A stretch of DNA of 64,000 nucleotides from Chaunax sp. Z400. Taxonomy: Eukaryota > Chordata > Actinopteri > Lophiiformes > Chaunacidae. The notes beneath the pieces were generated by a model. It worked only from the letters and a program-made list of their open reading frames with translations. It had not been told where the DNA came from and did not search any database. The stretch spans positions 6,770,685 through 6,834,684 of the forward strand of contig CM075193.1 in NCBI GenBank assembly GCA_037577475.1, given 5' to 3'. This document shows positions 51,563 through 63,920 of the stretch, one piece after another; position 1 is the first letter of the stretch; each line of letters opens with the position of its first letter. The position numbers were made by a program, and so were the translations under genes.

Positions 51563-54500
51563 ATGTCTGAAAGCATTGTGAGGAAGGTCCAGCCCTTCAC
51601 CATCGGGACGAGGCTGTCAGTCCCGGCTGTGCCAAAATGTCAGGAGTTTACCCAGAGTTATCTGGAGAACCAGAGTCTGGATAACTGCGCTCTCCAGCAC
51701 AACCTGAACTCGCTCTATCTCAGCCGAGCCCAGGTCTGCGCACATGGTCCCTGTCTCGTCGCACCCATCATCAAGCAGGTCGCCCCAGTACAACACAAGC
51801 AGGAGGACATGGCAGCTGAGGACCACCTGAACCAGAACATCGCCTCTCCCTCTGCTGTGTCCAGATCCATCAAGAAGATCACCATCTCTGGGAGTAAAGA
51901 CAGATCAGAGAACAAGGTGTCAGCGGGACCTGCACAGCTTCCAATCACAGGGTCCACGTCTGAAAACAACAATAACAACAACAACATCACCAGCACATCA
52001 GATCCACATCTGCCCAGGATTGTAGGTGTGAGCTGTGAGAATAAGCCCAATTCTCACTTCAAGGTAAATGGCACACGTCTTCTAAATAATTTCATAGATG
52101 TTGTAAAAATGTTGTTTTAGTTAGACTTATTTAAAGTTTAAAGTAAATCTGTTAATTTGAACTGTTTTAACAAAAAAGTTGGTCACTTAATGTTTCAAGG
52201 ATTTAAGAAATAAACCTCAACCTCAGTATGAAAAGTAGGCATTTTGTCATGTTTTTACTGTGAGACACCTTTGTAATTGAATTATTTGAGTTTTGTGAGG
52301 ATAAGACAATATTGTTGTGACACATAGTTTGACAAATGTGTCCCAACAGAATGTCTAAATGTCGAATTATTGTTATTATTATGGCCTGTCACATTCATTG
52401 ACCTGTCCAGCTCGATCTACTAATTCATGACTTATTTTCAGAATTACCGGTCAATTTTTGTAAAATTGGAATGTTTTAGGTTTTACTCAGAAAAGACAGC
52501 TGTGATGAATCTCAGCCCACGCAGGGACAAACGAGGGTAAAACTGAACGGAGAGATGTCCGTCCAACAGGTAAGATATTTTAAAACTGCTACATTGAAAA
52601 GAAAAAAGTTAAGTTTTATTTAAGTAATGAAAGTTAAATTTATTGAGTCTATTGTTATTTGACCTTATGTTGTTGACGAAGATGCCATTTTTTTGCAGCA
52701 GACTATAGGAAATCCTTTGTTTTGTTGAGAGGCAGTGGGGTCTTTATAGGCAGCTGTGACACTGATGAATCTCTTGCAGTTCAGGAAGTGAAGTCATGTG
52801 TTCACCAAACTTTATTATATTATACATTTGGAGCAAAGTTACACAGAGTAATGGAAATAGCTTGTCTTTGAAAGTCATACAAATAACTTATTGTTTACTC
52901 TTGTTTGTTTATTCAGTATTGTAACGAGTTTGCAGAATAAAAACAGTATACGCATATTGCAGGATATTATTTATGGGCTGTTGGAATTGGCCTGTTACTT
53001 GTTGAAGTCATGAGTATGTGCTGTGGATTAGGTACTCTGTTACAGCAGAGCCTTCGGAGACGGGGCTCACTGGAAAACATGAGGTTAGGAAAGACGTTAA
53101 GACAACAAAAGGCTTTGGAGGCTGCTTAGAATAAAACACTGACACAGCATTGGCCTCATTGTAGGGCAGAAAAATACAATACTCATCTACGTCACCTCTT
53201 ATCCTGTAACCAATACTTATCCTCCTCTCACATGCTATTCATGCAAATGACAAAAATGGTTATAATTACCTGCAAAGGTATAGCACCTCTACCTGTTCAG
53301 GTATCAGAGAGTGAATATGATGGTAATATGTTTACATGTGAGGCTGACAATTAAAAAAACGTCACACATCCATGGATCTTTCTGCTCCTGCTTCCTTCGT
53401 GGGACCAGATGTTTCCTGATTGGAGCGCAGCAGGAATGTTCGTCCATTAGTGAAGCTGTGCCAATCATGTTCACTTCATCTCACGTAGTGCTGACAGTAG
53501 GTGTTTGTTAAGAGTGACCTCGGAGCCAGACTGACACACGTTTTAAGGTGTCTTGATGGTAAAAAAAAAGTGTTGAAATGACACATAAACATCCACTCAT
53601 TGTGGGGAGATTAGCTGACCTCCTTCTTAGAAGTTTTATCAGAGGAGGACACAAACTGCTGTTCAGGTTTTAATTAGTTAAAATTATTATTATTATCTAT
53701 TTTTGGCAAAAAATTGGCCAAATGTTTTAAACACTTTGCTGTCTGTGCTGTGTGCTCACACAGGATTCACTGCCTGAGTCACAGAAGAAAGAAAGTCATC
53801 TGCACACATTGAATGAAGCGTCTGCAGCTGTTACATCCCAGAGTGACAACTTCACTCAGCGCAACTCGCTCTTCAGCAAGGAGGTGCTGCAGGTAAAGTG
53901 ACGCATGTGAGATCAATATGCACAGGGTGTCATGGTCATTCAGGGGAATTTGATCTCCTGACATAACTGGAAACTAATAAAATGTTAAATAGACAGACAG
54001 ATAAATACTTTATCGATCCCGAAGGAAATTAAGGGAATCAGCCACTCTTCCACTCACATCATTAAAAAAAACAAAAGAAAAATAGCAGCAACAGATAAAT
54101 AAAATTGAGGATACTGTGCTTTTTTTCCACTCTAATTTCCTAGTATGCTAATTTAGAGGTTTTAAACTCAAATTGAATTACCCTGAAATGAAACCACAGT
54201 CAGTAACTTATCCTAATCTCTCATCTCTTCCGATGTAAAAATGCAAAAGAAGCTGGTGTTTATCTCTGAAGCTGTTTAAATCAGAGTGGAAGTTGCCTGT
54301 CACATGACCCTCCAGGGAAGAACAAAATACAGTGTGTACTGGTTCTTATTTGGTCCAGACAACTGTATGAGCTGTGTTCAGCCCCGAGAGGGAGGGGTAA
54401 CCGCCACAAGTGAAGCAATTATTTAGGGATGAGGTCATTGTTTGGCTCCATCGCTTCACGCCTATGGCCCAGAGAGGCTCAGCCAGGCTGCACAACTGGA

Positions 54501-57500
54501 TGTGTTATCTCATCGCTGTGTCCACCCCGTTGTCCAAGGACATTTTTCAGTGAGTTCAGATGAGGGGCTTTTTGTCTAGCAGTTGGCTTTGTCATGAGAC
54601 ATTTAGTTGAGCAACCATCCAAGTGGCTGCTCGCTTCCAGTAATAAGAGGTTCATTTTGGATATGTTAGCGGCAGGAAACACATGATGTATGTACGTGTT
54701 GAAAACAGCCCTGTAGCATGTCGTTAATGTTAACAAGCTTTGCAGCTCATTTGCTCTTTAGCTGTGCTTGCCTATCTGTTACTTTTAGAGGAAACAGCCC
54801 TTTCTATTGTAACGGTATTTGAGCATGTACTTTAGACAACCAGAAGTTTTGGTTGACTGCTATTGCTGATGAAGATGTGTTATTACAGTATTACATCACT
54901 GTGGAAGTGGAAGTGAGGTCTCCAGGGAGAGGCTTTTAAGGGCCCCCAGTGTTTCAAGTTAGGAGAGCAAAGTAGGTGACCACATGGAGAAAGACGGCAT
55001 CGTCGAGGCCCATCTGTCTCTAAGGCTGCTCTACAAAACATATCCCCTTTCATGCTCTCATTTCCATGATAGAGAAAGCAGAGAAACATCCAGACCCCGT
55101 AGACTTTTTCAGGGGCCAAGATAATATGAGGGGCTTGTTGGTAAACATAAAAAGAGTGTTAGGATGTGCTCACAATGCCCTATTCATCAGCTAAAAAGAT
55201 ATGTTAAAAGATACGTTCATTTTAAGCTTGACAAATGAGAAGCAAACTAAAAGATTAGAATCACTTAAGATGCCCTCTGTGCTGAATGCAGTCTTTTCCT
55301 GTGGAGCCACAGATTTTTCACAAAACATCAGCAGCAGTGATACCATCTGCACTCATTAGCGGTCTATTCTTCACAGTTAGACTAAGGCCTCACTGTACAT
55401 TTTCATAAACACACAATTGTTGTGGAGAGCAGACAGGAAGAAACATGGGAATCACAGTCTTCCTGTATGAGGTCATTATAATGCCATGGGAGCCAGTGTG
55501 AGGAGATAGGGGCAGGCCTGTTTTGTCAAGCTCTTTTCCTTCTGCTCAGCCCAGAAATGCCTTCGCTGCACTGGGGGGCCTGTAAAGTTAATGACCTGTC
55601 TCTCTGAACAGAGGTGACGTCACCTTTTAATCTCAATCTCAAGTGTTGTTCAGAGGCGGTGTCATGTACGATCTTGATGTACCATAGAGCCCATTATTCA
55701 TCGTCAGTCATGCTTGAGGAATAAAGCTTTAATGCAACGCTATAATGACATATTTGTGTGCTCAACGGTTATTTGACATCCTGCATGGTATACAAAAGCA
55801 ACACTGTGAAAAATGAAGTTCTGCTTTTTATCAATTGTATGACTCATTCAGGTTCAGTGTGAGAAGTGGAAGAACCCGACTTGATTTATTAGTCCTTTCG
55901 ATCATTGTGACTTGGGTGGGTCACCGACTTCCTCACAGAGTTCCTTGCAGAAAACAAACATGTATACGTTCCAACACTTTCTAATTTTGACCACCTGGTT
56001 TCCACCTTTCTCTCCATTCAAATGCTGCCAGAACAGGCAGCTCAGCTCTACCTAGGCTTTGGAGGTGCAGTAGGCACTTGCCAAGAGAAACTTCTGCTCT
56101 GCATAACATGACATTGGAGAACAAAGGGCTGTTCTTGATGTGTCTGAGGCTCCGTGTTACTCAGGGAAGTCCAGCTCCGTGTTACGGTACCAAGTCAGGG
56201 AAGAAAATGTAGCCCCTTTATGTTCACATTACAAGCCTCACTGTTCAATTCCAATTTTTCGCTCAAAAAGATTTGGTTATTTTGACGGTGACCTGGATCT
56301 AGCTCTGATGTGAATGCATCTGCCCTCTAACACAGGAGACACGCGCACATTTCATCATCATCTGCATCACCAACAACAAGAAGTGTCATATTTGTGAGAC
56401 AGCTTATGGTATTCGTATGCATGTCATTTTGCTCTGCAGGGTGACAGACACTTCTGTAGTGTGTATTGCATGCCTTCAACACTTTTGTCTGTCTGTTCCT
56501 GACACAGGCAGAGGCATGGATTAAAAGCAAGATGCAGGACTTGAAGGATGGCTGTAACATTCAGCGCTGCCCCCTGCAGGACTGGGAGGAGGCCTCGCAG
56601 ACGCTTCAGAGAGATCTGAAAGACTTCGAGAACACACTGATTCAACTCAACCAGGTAACAAAATGGTTCAAGGCTGACTGAAAGTTGTCACAGCAAGCTA
56701 ATCAGAGGAAGCCACATCCGAAATTAAATGTTGACTTAAACTTTTAAACAGGTAATGGAGACGGAATGTAACCATTAATCACTGTCGTTGGTGCTAACAG
56801 AGTTTGTCAGATCACATAACACATCACATAATGGTCCCATAGGCATTTCCAGTAACCAGAGAGAAAAGCAGAACCTCAGTGCTCCAGACGGTTCTGTCAA
56901 GTCAGTTTATATTTCTCCCTCAGGAGAAAATGTTTGGAAATGGTGCATTACTGATAATTAACCTCCCCTGACACTCAGACAGCTCAGGAAGGGCAGAAGC
57001 AGAACCAGAGGAATTTTCACAGCTACATCCAAGAAATGAATGGGAGTTTTCCAACAAATCAAATATCAAATATACTCAGCCACTGTTGTATGTCAGTATG
57101 GCTGTACCATTTGTACTCCACCTAAACTGAACAATGATTCAGTGTTTCTGTCACTCTCCAAAGATGGGTGAGCAGTTGGTCTGCAAGCTGAACCCCACCT
57201 CTGATCTTGTGAAGAAACAGCTCAGCCAGCTCAGGGACCAGTGGCAGACCCTGAAACAGACAGCTGCGAATCAGACGAGGGCTCTGGGTGGAGTCAAGAA
57301 CCTGCAGGAGTTCAACAAGAAGGTGGACAAGCTGGAGGCGTGGATAAAGGAGAAGGTAACATCCCTCTGGTTTTCTCTCGTTATGCACAGAGAAAGGGCC
57401 TCCTCCTGTTCATCCTTACTTTATAGATCTTTGTCTTTTTATTCATTGTATTGTTTTTCAGCAATTTGTATAGTATTAGATTCTATTTTACTGCTGAGCT

Positions 57501-60500
57501 AACGCTTTCCACTTCCAAATGTGAAACGGGGTGAAATAAGAAATGAGTTCTTCAAGTTAAAACATGGGCATGATTATTTCCAAACATCTTCCTCTAAATT
57601 TTGCATTTCACCCCTGAGCCCTTTTCCTCATCTCTGCAAATTTGTACCTCTCTTTTATCCATTTATCTAAAAAGCCACCCAGCTTTCTGATTATAACATT
57701 CATAGCAATTAACACCCAACAGTTGGCTGTGGGGCTAGTATGAATAGACAGACAGATCTAATCAACAGCTGTCAAGCTAATTGGTACAAAAAAACCCCAG
57801 CAGTTGCTAATGCAGGAAATTAGCTCAGTACCCTGAGGACATCCCTTGTTTGTGTACACTCACCGCTGTAAAACATCTGCCTGTCATTATCAAAAAGGAT
57901 TTCAGGCCAATGTTTATCTCTCTCTTCATGTCCATGTCTTGCACAAGGGAGCTGGTGATTGATAATGGACAAGTGGATGTTGCTTATAAATTCTGTAAAA
58001 GCTCCATCCTGAGAGGAGATGCTACTCTCCATTTACCTCCACTCCTCCTTTATCCTACATTAGTATCAAGTTTCTAGTTCCTCTCCTAAGACTGGAGACT
58101 GTTTCTGTTCAGCATCTACGCATAGCAGAAGTGCTAATGTGGTTTAATCCTGCTGCCTCTGAAAATGGTTGGGTTCTTGACAAATGGCGGCTATAAACAC
58201 TGACTTTTGTGTGCCAGCAGGAAGAAGAACAGTCTCTGGTGAATGTCCTGGAGGAAAATGTTGACAAAATGCAGCTGACCAGGAGAATTTTAGATCTGAA
58301 ACAGGTATTATAAATGCTAAGCAACATTCAGGAGGTAACATTATACTCATTCCCATATAATAATAGTTTATATTACAATTTTGTAGAGGTTTCACAGTCA
58401 TCTGTCTTTAGCTGGCTGTAATTTGAGTGTGTATGGCAAAGACAGATGAGGTCACGCTTGGATTGTGTTTCCCTGTTTCACTGCAGGATGAGCAGCTCTA
58501 CAGAAACCTTCACGAGGAGATCAACCACTTGGCCCTGAAACTAGAGAAACAAGGAAAGACAGATGGCAAAAACATCTCCAGCAGGAGGAAACACATTAAT
58601 AAAATGTACACGTTGTCCCTTAAGTTGAGCTGGTGTGCTGCATGAAACATCCTCTATCTAGAGATAAAACAAGAGCTTACTTGAAATGCTATCTTCTGTG
58701 TGCAGGTGGCTGAAGGTCCAGTCTCATCTGAAAAACTACCATGAAAATCTTCAGCTGGCACTGGAGGTGTCCTCGTTCTACCAACAGGCAGATAATACAT
58801 TGTTTGCTATTAATAACATGGTACAATTCCTTTTGTGGCCTAATTGATCCTTTTCCTCATAGATCTGAGATTCATATTTTGCTCATGTTTACTGATATGT
58901 ATCTTCTCCTTCAGAAGAAAAGTATATCTGCATCCAAAGAGATGGACAGCTTCGAAGATAGAGAAATACGTGACATTGCCGGACAAATCATGGTAGGAAA
59001 CCTCTTTTGACATACAAGATAGGGACTACTTTGTGTCTAATTGAAGAAAAACTACATGCAGCATTCCCCAAGGGTCCACACTCGAGCCGCCTCTATTCAA
59101 TATCTGCTACCGCTTACTCAGATTATGGAATATCATAACATCTCTTAATATACATATGCAGATGATATACACCTATATATTACAGTGTCAGCACATGGCT
59201 ACAGTTCCTTACATCCACAGAATAAGTGTATTGAAGGAATCAGTGAGTAGATGCTCCAGAATTTTCTGCAACTGTAGGGAGAAAAAACAAACAAACTTGC
59301 TTTTAGAGCCTGTGTGTCAAAGTATATATTTTAAAGTCCTACTTTTGGTCTACAAGTAGTCTTGGGCCAAAACACATATCTGATTTACTTGTACATTGCG
59401 AGGTATCCAGACCCCTCGGGTCCTCTGGGACAGGTGTACCTGGTGTTTCCGGAATCAAAATCAAGAAAGCTGAAGCACCTTTTAGTTTCTACGCTCCTCA
59501 ACTCTGGAACCAACTGTCAGCTCATTTAAATCAGGTCTTAAAACACTATTGTTTTCCGTAGGTTTTCCATAAATTCAAAGCACTTCTTATCTTCTTTTAT
59601 TTATCTCTCTTATTTTAAACTCTATTGATTTATTCGTCTCTGAATTTTGTTTTTATTGTATTCTAATGTCTTGTTTTTAATGGTCTCTCATGCTCTTATT
59701 GTATGAGTTCTTTTAAATGTTCTTAATGTGCTATATAAATAAACTTGCCTTGCCTTGCCTTGCCTAAAGCAGCACTGCAGATCAGATCCTGAAAGTGTGT
59801 TGCAGAAGCCTTCTCTACCTAACCTACAGGCCTGTGTGTGGTAGATGCTAGATGTGAGCGTGTCCCAGCTGTCTAATCTCCATCCTGCCCTGGCTGCCGG
59901 AGTCACACAGAAGCAGAGCGAGGTGAAGGACTGCTGGGCGCTTCTACAGAAGGTTTTCAGGTATGACAGCAGGCCAAGGATAGCACTGACAACTCTGGTG
60001 GCCCGGTGAATAAATGCGCCATTTCACTCAGTAATTGGTCCTCAGCAGATTTCAAAGCTGGAACTGCATTTTTCTTCTGGCACCCTGAATTGAAAGTCTT
60101 CATTGGCAAAAGCGAGAGTCTTGATTAACTGTCTGTCTGATTAATCTATCTTGAATAACAATGTTTAATTTGGGTTCATTCCATTTTCTGCACTGCTTTT
60201 GGAATCAGATCACATGTTTGATTAAAACACATTCATCGTTACTTTAAATGCTCAGAGTAAGGATTCAGAATTTTACATTATTGGACTTTATTACGACAAT
60301 CTGGAGTAATATCTGTTTATCTATTGTCACATTTCAATGCTGTGGGAAAAAACGGCAAAAAATTATACACTGATTGTGGACTGTGGTCCATACTGCCATT
60401 GGTTACAGCCCTGCTCCTAAACTTGGATGTTTGTGGGGATGGTGGCATAAAGAAAAGGACAAGGGGGTCAGCAAAATGTGTACTCTTTTGAATACTGTTA

Positions 60501-62409
60501 TATAAATAGAGCTTTTTTTATTGTTATAAAAAGACTATGAATATTTCTGTCAAAATTCAGTTTCAGTCTGGCTGGTAGTTTCTGTGTTATATTAGTGTAT
60601 AAATATTGAAGATTTTCCATTTTAATAATAATAAATACAGTCTCTCCAGCATCTCCTGCTTTCCAAGTACTTCTCAGGCTGGGAGCCTCTCATGTCGGCA
60701 GCCTATCTTTAGATCCAAATATTACATCATCTCATCTGTCTTAGGAGATGTGTTTCATAGCAATTTAAAACAAATAACACAAGCACTGGTAGAAAACTTC
60801 AGAACCATAATTGGAGTTCATGGTTCTGCTGTCAGCACCGCAGTAACTCCTGCTCTGCTCCCCCCAGGACTGACAGGACCACACTCTCTCCCACTGGCTC
60901 TATTTTCACCCGGGAAGACGCTGACCTCCTAACGCTAGCCCGAGCACCCCAGTGCAACGTGGGAACAGAGTCACAAAGGATCATGGGAAAGGAGGTGAAG
61001 GAGGAGCAGAATCGTCTGAAAGGCTCTGTGGTAAGTCGTTTCAGTGTTTGATTCTGTTGCTGGAGAAACTGCACTGTAACTCTCAGCTGGGAGAGAAGAT
61101 GAGCTTAGTCTCTTCAAGTCTTATGACTTCTGTGGCCACACAAAGTGACGCACTCTGTCCTCGGGTTTGGAAAATGCCTGGTTTACAATTTAAGCAGGAT
61201 TTTCCTAAATAATAGTATATTTGGTGCTGGTGCTGTAGAGCAGTGACTTCTAGTCTAACACCCTAGTCTCACCAGCTAGTTAGTTGCAGTTAATTACAGC
61301 ATCTGATGTCCCAGGTGTGAAGACTTGAAAAGATGGTCAGGATGAAAGCCAGCTTGTCTCTTAGGAACCATTTACAGCTGTTGTACCCAAAAATTGTACA
61401 GTTTTGTTGCATTTTGGCCATTCATTTACATGACAACAGCATTACTGGGGCCTGAAAACACAAACAACCTCTATCGTTGTGCAAAACGCAATTAATCTGA
61501 AAATGATGACATCTCTGCCCCACCTCACGCATGCCTAGTAGTGTCCGATTTGGTTTGTGCTGCAGACTCAAGTTTATTAACGCTCCTCCAAGATAGATTT
61601 GTTGCATATACTGTGATCTTATTCTGTGGTGTTGATTTTGAAAAGTTACACCACCACCTACAGCACTGGCATGCAAATTTTCAATTGTTTTTGCATATCT
61701 GCGTATACAGGGATCATTTAGAAAATAATGCTGCGTGAACGCATAACTTAATCAAATAAATCTTCTCCATTTTCAGCAAAAACGTTGTTGTGTGAACAGG
61801 GACTAAAAGTCCACCAGTGTTGTTGAGAACTGATCAATAATAAACTTTGCCCTCTGTTTTCCTGCCAGTCAACTCAATTACCTTACAAGAGCCCAAGTCT
61901 GAAAAGGCTAGATGAATTTTACCATGTAGGAGTCACAGGTAGAACCTTTAGAGGCCTTTCCCTCAAACCGAAAATGTCACTTTATGGTAAAATAATATCG
62001 TGGCTTTCAAATGCTCTAAGAACAGTCCAGTTATTGGATTAGTACAGTATTACTAGACGGTCTTCGGGTCAGTCTAGGGTTGAGTGGATAATCAGTGGAG
62101 CTTGTGGATTCTCCAGACGGGACATTTCTCGTCTTGGAGGCCCACCAATAATTTAATGAACACGTGGGTCCTCCTGTAGTAACTCCACTGCCTATAAACC
62201 TACAAGGAAATACTGTTAGCGTCTACTGGAAGAGGAGGTATCTGGAACTTAAGTGTGTGGTATGTTAAAAAACATTAATTATGTGTATATTTAGTCATAA
62301 GTTAGCACATTAAACTTAACTTACGAGAATGCACATTGACTATTTGTGTTCAGCCCAGAGGTATCCCACAATGCAATGCTCCTCACTTCTTGTTAACCTT
62401 GAGTTCTAA
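51563..62409 (+). CDS. spectrin-repeat-like coiled-coil protein, unidentified
   Basis: Exons that join in phase: 51563-52063, 52480-52569, 53764-53892, 56508-56654, 57164-57355, 58221-58304, 58487-58605, 58706-58820, 58915-58992, 59845-59960, 60868-61030, 61869-61938, and a tentative last exon 62354-62409 ending in TAA. The model gives about 619 aa. Residues 1-240 are low in structure, with an Asn run near 140. From 241 come helical coiled-coil segments with spectrin-repeat character: AEAWIKSKMQDLKD, QLSQLRDQWQTLKQTA, KKVDKLEAWIKEK, LEENVDKMQLTRRI, LHEEINHLALKLEKQ and QSEVKDCWALLQKVF. The W..L and L.AWI spacing recalls spectrin, nesprin and CCDC141 families, but I do not recognise this gene. 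No actin-binding or membrane segment is visible. The ATG at 51563 is chosen because the frame before it opens only after stops. Exons from 56508 to 61030 are well supported by phase. The first and last are less certain. The exon ending at 58605 has a weak donor (GTACAC). Confidence 0.7.
52209..52214 (+). terminator. mymx: candidate poly(A) signal for mymx
   Basis: AATAAA, about 810 bases after the mymx stop and inside the first intron of the spectrin-like gene. It could end a mymx transcript whose 3' UTR includes the 51563-52063 exon. Confidence 0.3.
53990..54110. mobile_element. interspersed repeat tail (ACTTTATCGATCCC type)
   Basis: GACAGACAGATAAATACTTT, ATCGATCCCGAAGGAAATTAAGG, then A-rich sequence. 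This order is the frequent end of a fish LINE or SINE family with a consensus near ACTTTATTGATCCC. Family not assigned. Confidence 0.5.
59045..59770 (+). mobile_element. L2/Rex1-like LINE remnant with TTGCC tail
   Basis: Frames read QGSTLEPPLFNIC then YADDIHLYITVS, the reverse transcriptase QGS..GP and YADD motifs. These are followed by FKVLLLVYKS, then the LRSSG-type and NQLS ends in other frames. The 3' end is AT-rich and closes with CTATATAAATAAACTTGCC and a short TTGCC tandem, the usual priming tail of these elements. It sits in the same orientation as the host gene, in the intron before the exon at 59845. Confidence 0.78.
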
Positions 62410-63191
62410 GAGGAATGCCGAGATGCTCAAAGAGAGGGAACTTCACTCTTTCCAGTTTGGTTGCATTTATTTCCCTGCTCGTGTTTTTAGGCTCTTACAT
62501 GTAACCTTGTCACTGGAGACAGTGACCAAGTCAAGCACAGAGCTCGTTGGCATGACTGCTCTAAGCCCTTTCTCTGCAGTTTGTTGCATTTATTGCACGA
62601 GGAGAAGGATGTTCTGTTGGAGCTTCTACCTTTTTATGAATGGATAAATAAGAAACTTCAAACCAAACCCTTGAATGCAAAAGCCAAACCACAAATTGAA
62701 CAAAAGAAGTAGTTTGTCACGTACCTTCGCTTTAAGCTTCCAGGTGCATCAAATTAATTAAAGCATTTGTAAGAGTATGAGATGCAGCTGCAGAGGTCTG
62801 GAGGCTGATGGTGACACTGAAGCATTTGCAAGTGTGCTGCTGTTAGACAGCACTTTCAGAGTATCACCAGACACGCACATGCTAACACTTTCTTTCTCAT
62901 AGTCTCTCCCTTTCTGCTGTAATCTGACCCGGTTGAATAAAGGAAACTGTCCAATTTTAGTGTCTGTAAGTGTTCGGGTATTATAATCTATATGTGTAAG
63001 CAGGGTTATGGCCTCTTGTTGCTGGAGGCAAACATATTGTCCGTTTCTCTGCCTAATTGTTGCCAGATGTTGGGGCTGCAGACCAGATGGGCATGGTGCT
63101 AAGATTTTGGCTGACATCACTTCATAGCACACTGCAGAAAGACACATTGGAAGATCCGATAGACAGAAAACAGATAAGAGCACCCAGTTAC
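62410..63191. other. 3' region of spectrin-like gene, no further exon seen
   Basis: After the tentative stop at 62409 I see no AATAAA close by and no other in-phase exon. The minus-strand 192-codon frame at 63336-62758 runs into the hAT-like element and has no family resemblance. Confidence 0.35.
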
Positions 63192-63199
63192 AGACAAGT

Positions 63200-63920
63200 A
63201 GGGTTGGGCATCGTTTAGATTTAAACAATTCTGATTCCACTTGCGATTCTGCTCTTTGGTTCCAGTTCTTGGCGGTTCTCGATTCCTGTTCTTTCAGGGG
63301 CAGGGTCAAAACAGGCCAAAACAGTGTCATTGGCATGACGTTCTTCCCTTTGCTGCTAAGGTGAATGGAATGTCAAGTCGTAGGATCACTGCCACTAGCA
63401 GCACTAAACTGGCTACTAGTGTTAGCAATCTGCTGATATTCAAATACGGTAGACTCGTTAATTAGGCAAAGGTGTTGCACTGTGCCAACCCCACACTTTT
63501 GAAGCCGCTTGCTGTGGTCGATGGCGGAGCCCGGATTGAAGTACCCATCCAACCTGTGAGGTGGATTCTACGGAACCTTCATGCCAACACCACAAAAAGT
63601 GAAACTTAACTTGAGCACGAGTGAAATTTATTTAGGAACTGATTAATGAAAATTAAAATTTCTTAATGATGGGGCACAGAGTGCGCGCCCCATATATCGA
63701 GGCTATAGTCCTCTAGTGGTCGGCGCGGGTTCGAATCCGCAGGCATTTGCCGCACGTCTTTCCGCCACCCTCTCTCCCACATTTCCTGTCAACTCTTTGG
63801 CTGTCTCTATTGAATAAAGGCAAAAAATAACTAATAAAAAACATTTCTTAACGATTACGATGGAATCAGAGTTGTGGAGCCTGTTCCAATTTGGAATCGA
63901 TTCTCAATGTCCAACCTAAA
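63200..63920. mobile_element. hAT-like non-autonomous element with 8-bp target duplication
   Basis: It begins AGGGTTGGGCATCG and ends with CAATGTCCAACCTAAA, an imperfect inverted pair. Near the ends, GATTCCACTTGCGATTC and TTGGAATCGATTCTC are also mirrored. Identical AGACAAGT copies at 63192-63199 and 63921-63928 form a perfect 8-bp target duplication, the hAT hallmark. No transposase is seen. A SINE is nested inside. Confidence 0.8.
63671..63842 (+). mobile_element. tRNA-derived SINE nested in hAT-like element
   Basis: It has an A-box-like TAGTCCTCTAGTGG and a perfect B-box GGTTCGAATCC (63728-63738), then a tRNA-unrelated body (CATTTCCTGTCAACTC, AATAAAGGCAAAAAATAAC). It is flanked by ATTTCTTAATGAT (63658-63670) and ATTTCTTAACGAT (63843-63855), a 13-bp target duplication with one mismatch. 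It is about 172 bp. The promoter boxes match RNA polymerase III SINEs. Confidence 0.82.

Larger units (their letters stand above)
52064..56507. other. introns of spectrin-like gene
   Basis: Apart from the coding exons at 52480-52569 and 53764-53892, this stretch has no recognised exon. It includes a repeat piece at 53990-54110. Confidence 0.4.

Noticed and set aside
51470..52120. 216-codon frame starting with GTG
   Set aside because: The GTG is the candidate splice donor, and the 3' end runs past a good donor at 52063. Only 51563-52063 is kept as coding.
62758..63336. 192-codon minus-strand frame
   Set aside because: It crosses the left end of the hAT-like element and has no recognisable domain, so it is chance coding.
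63700..63745. Possible tRNA gene
   Set aside because: The A-box and B-box are present, but there is no cloverleaf acceptor pairing. The flanking target duplication and tail mark it as a SINE.
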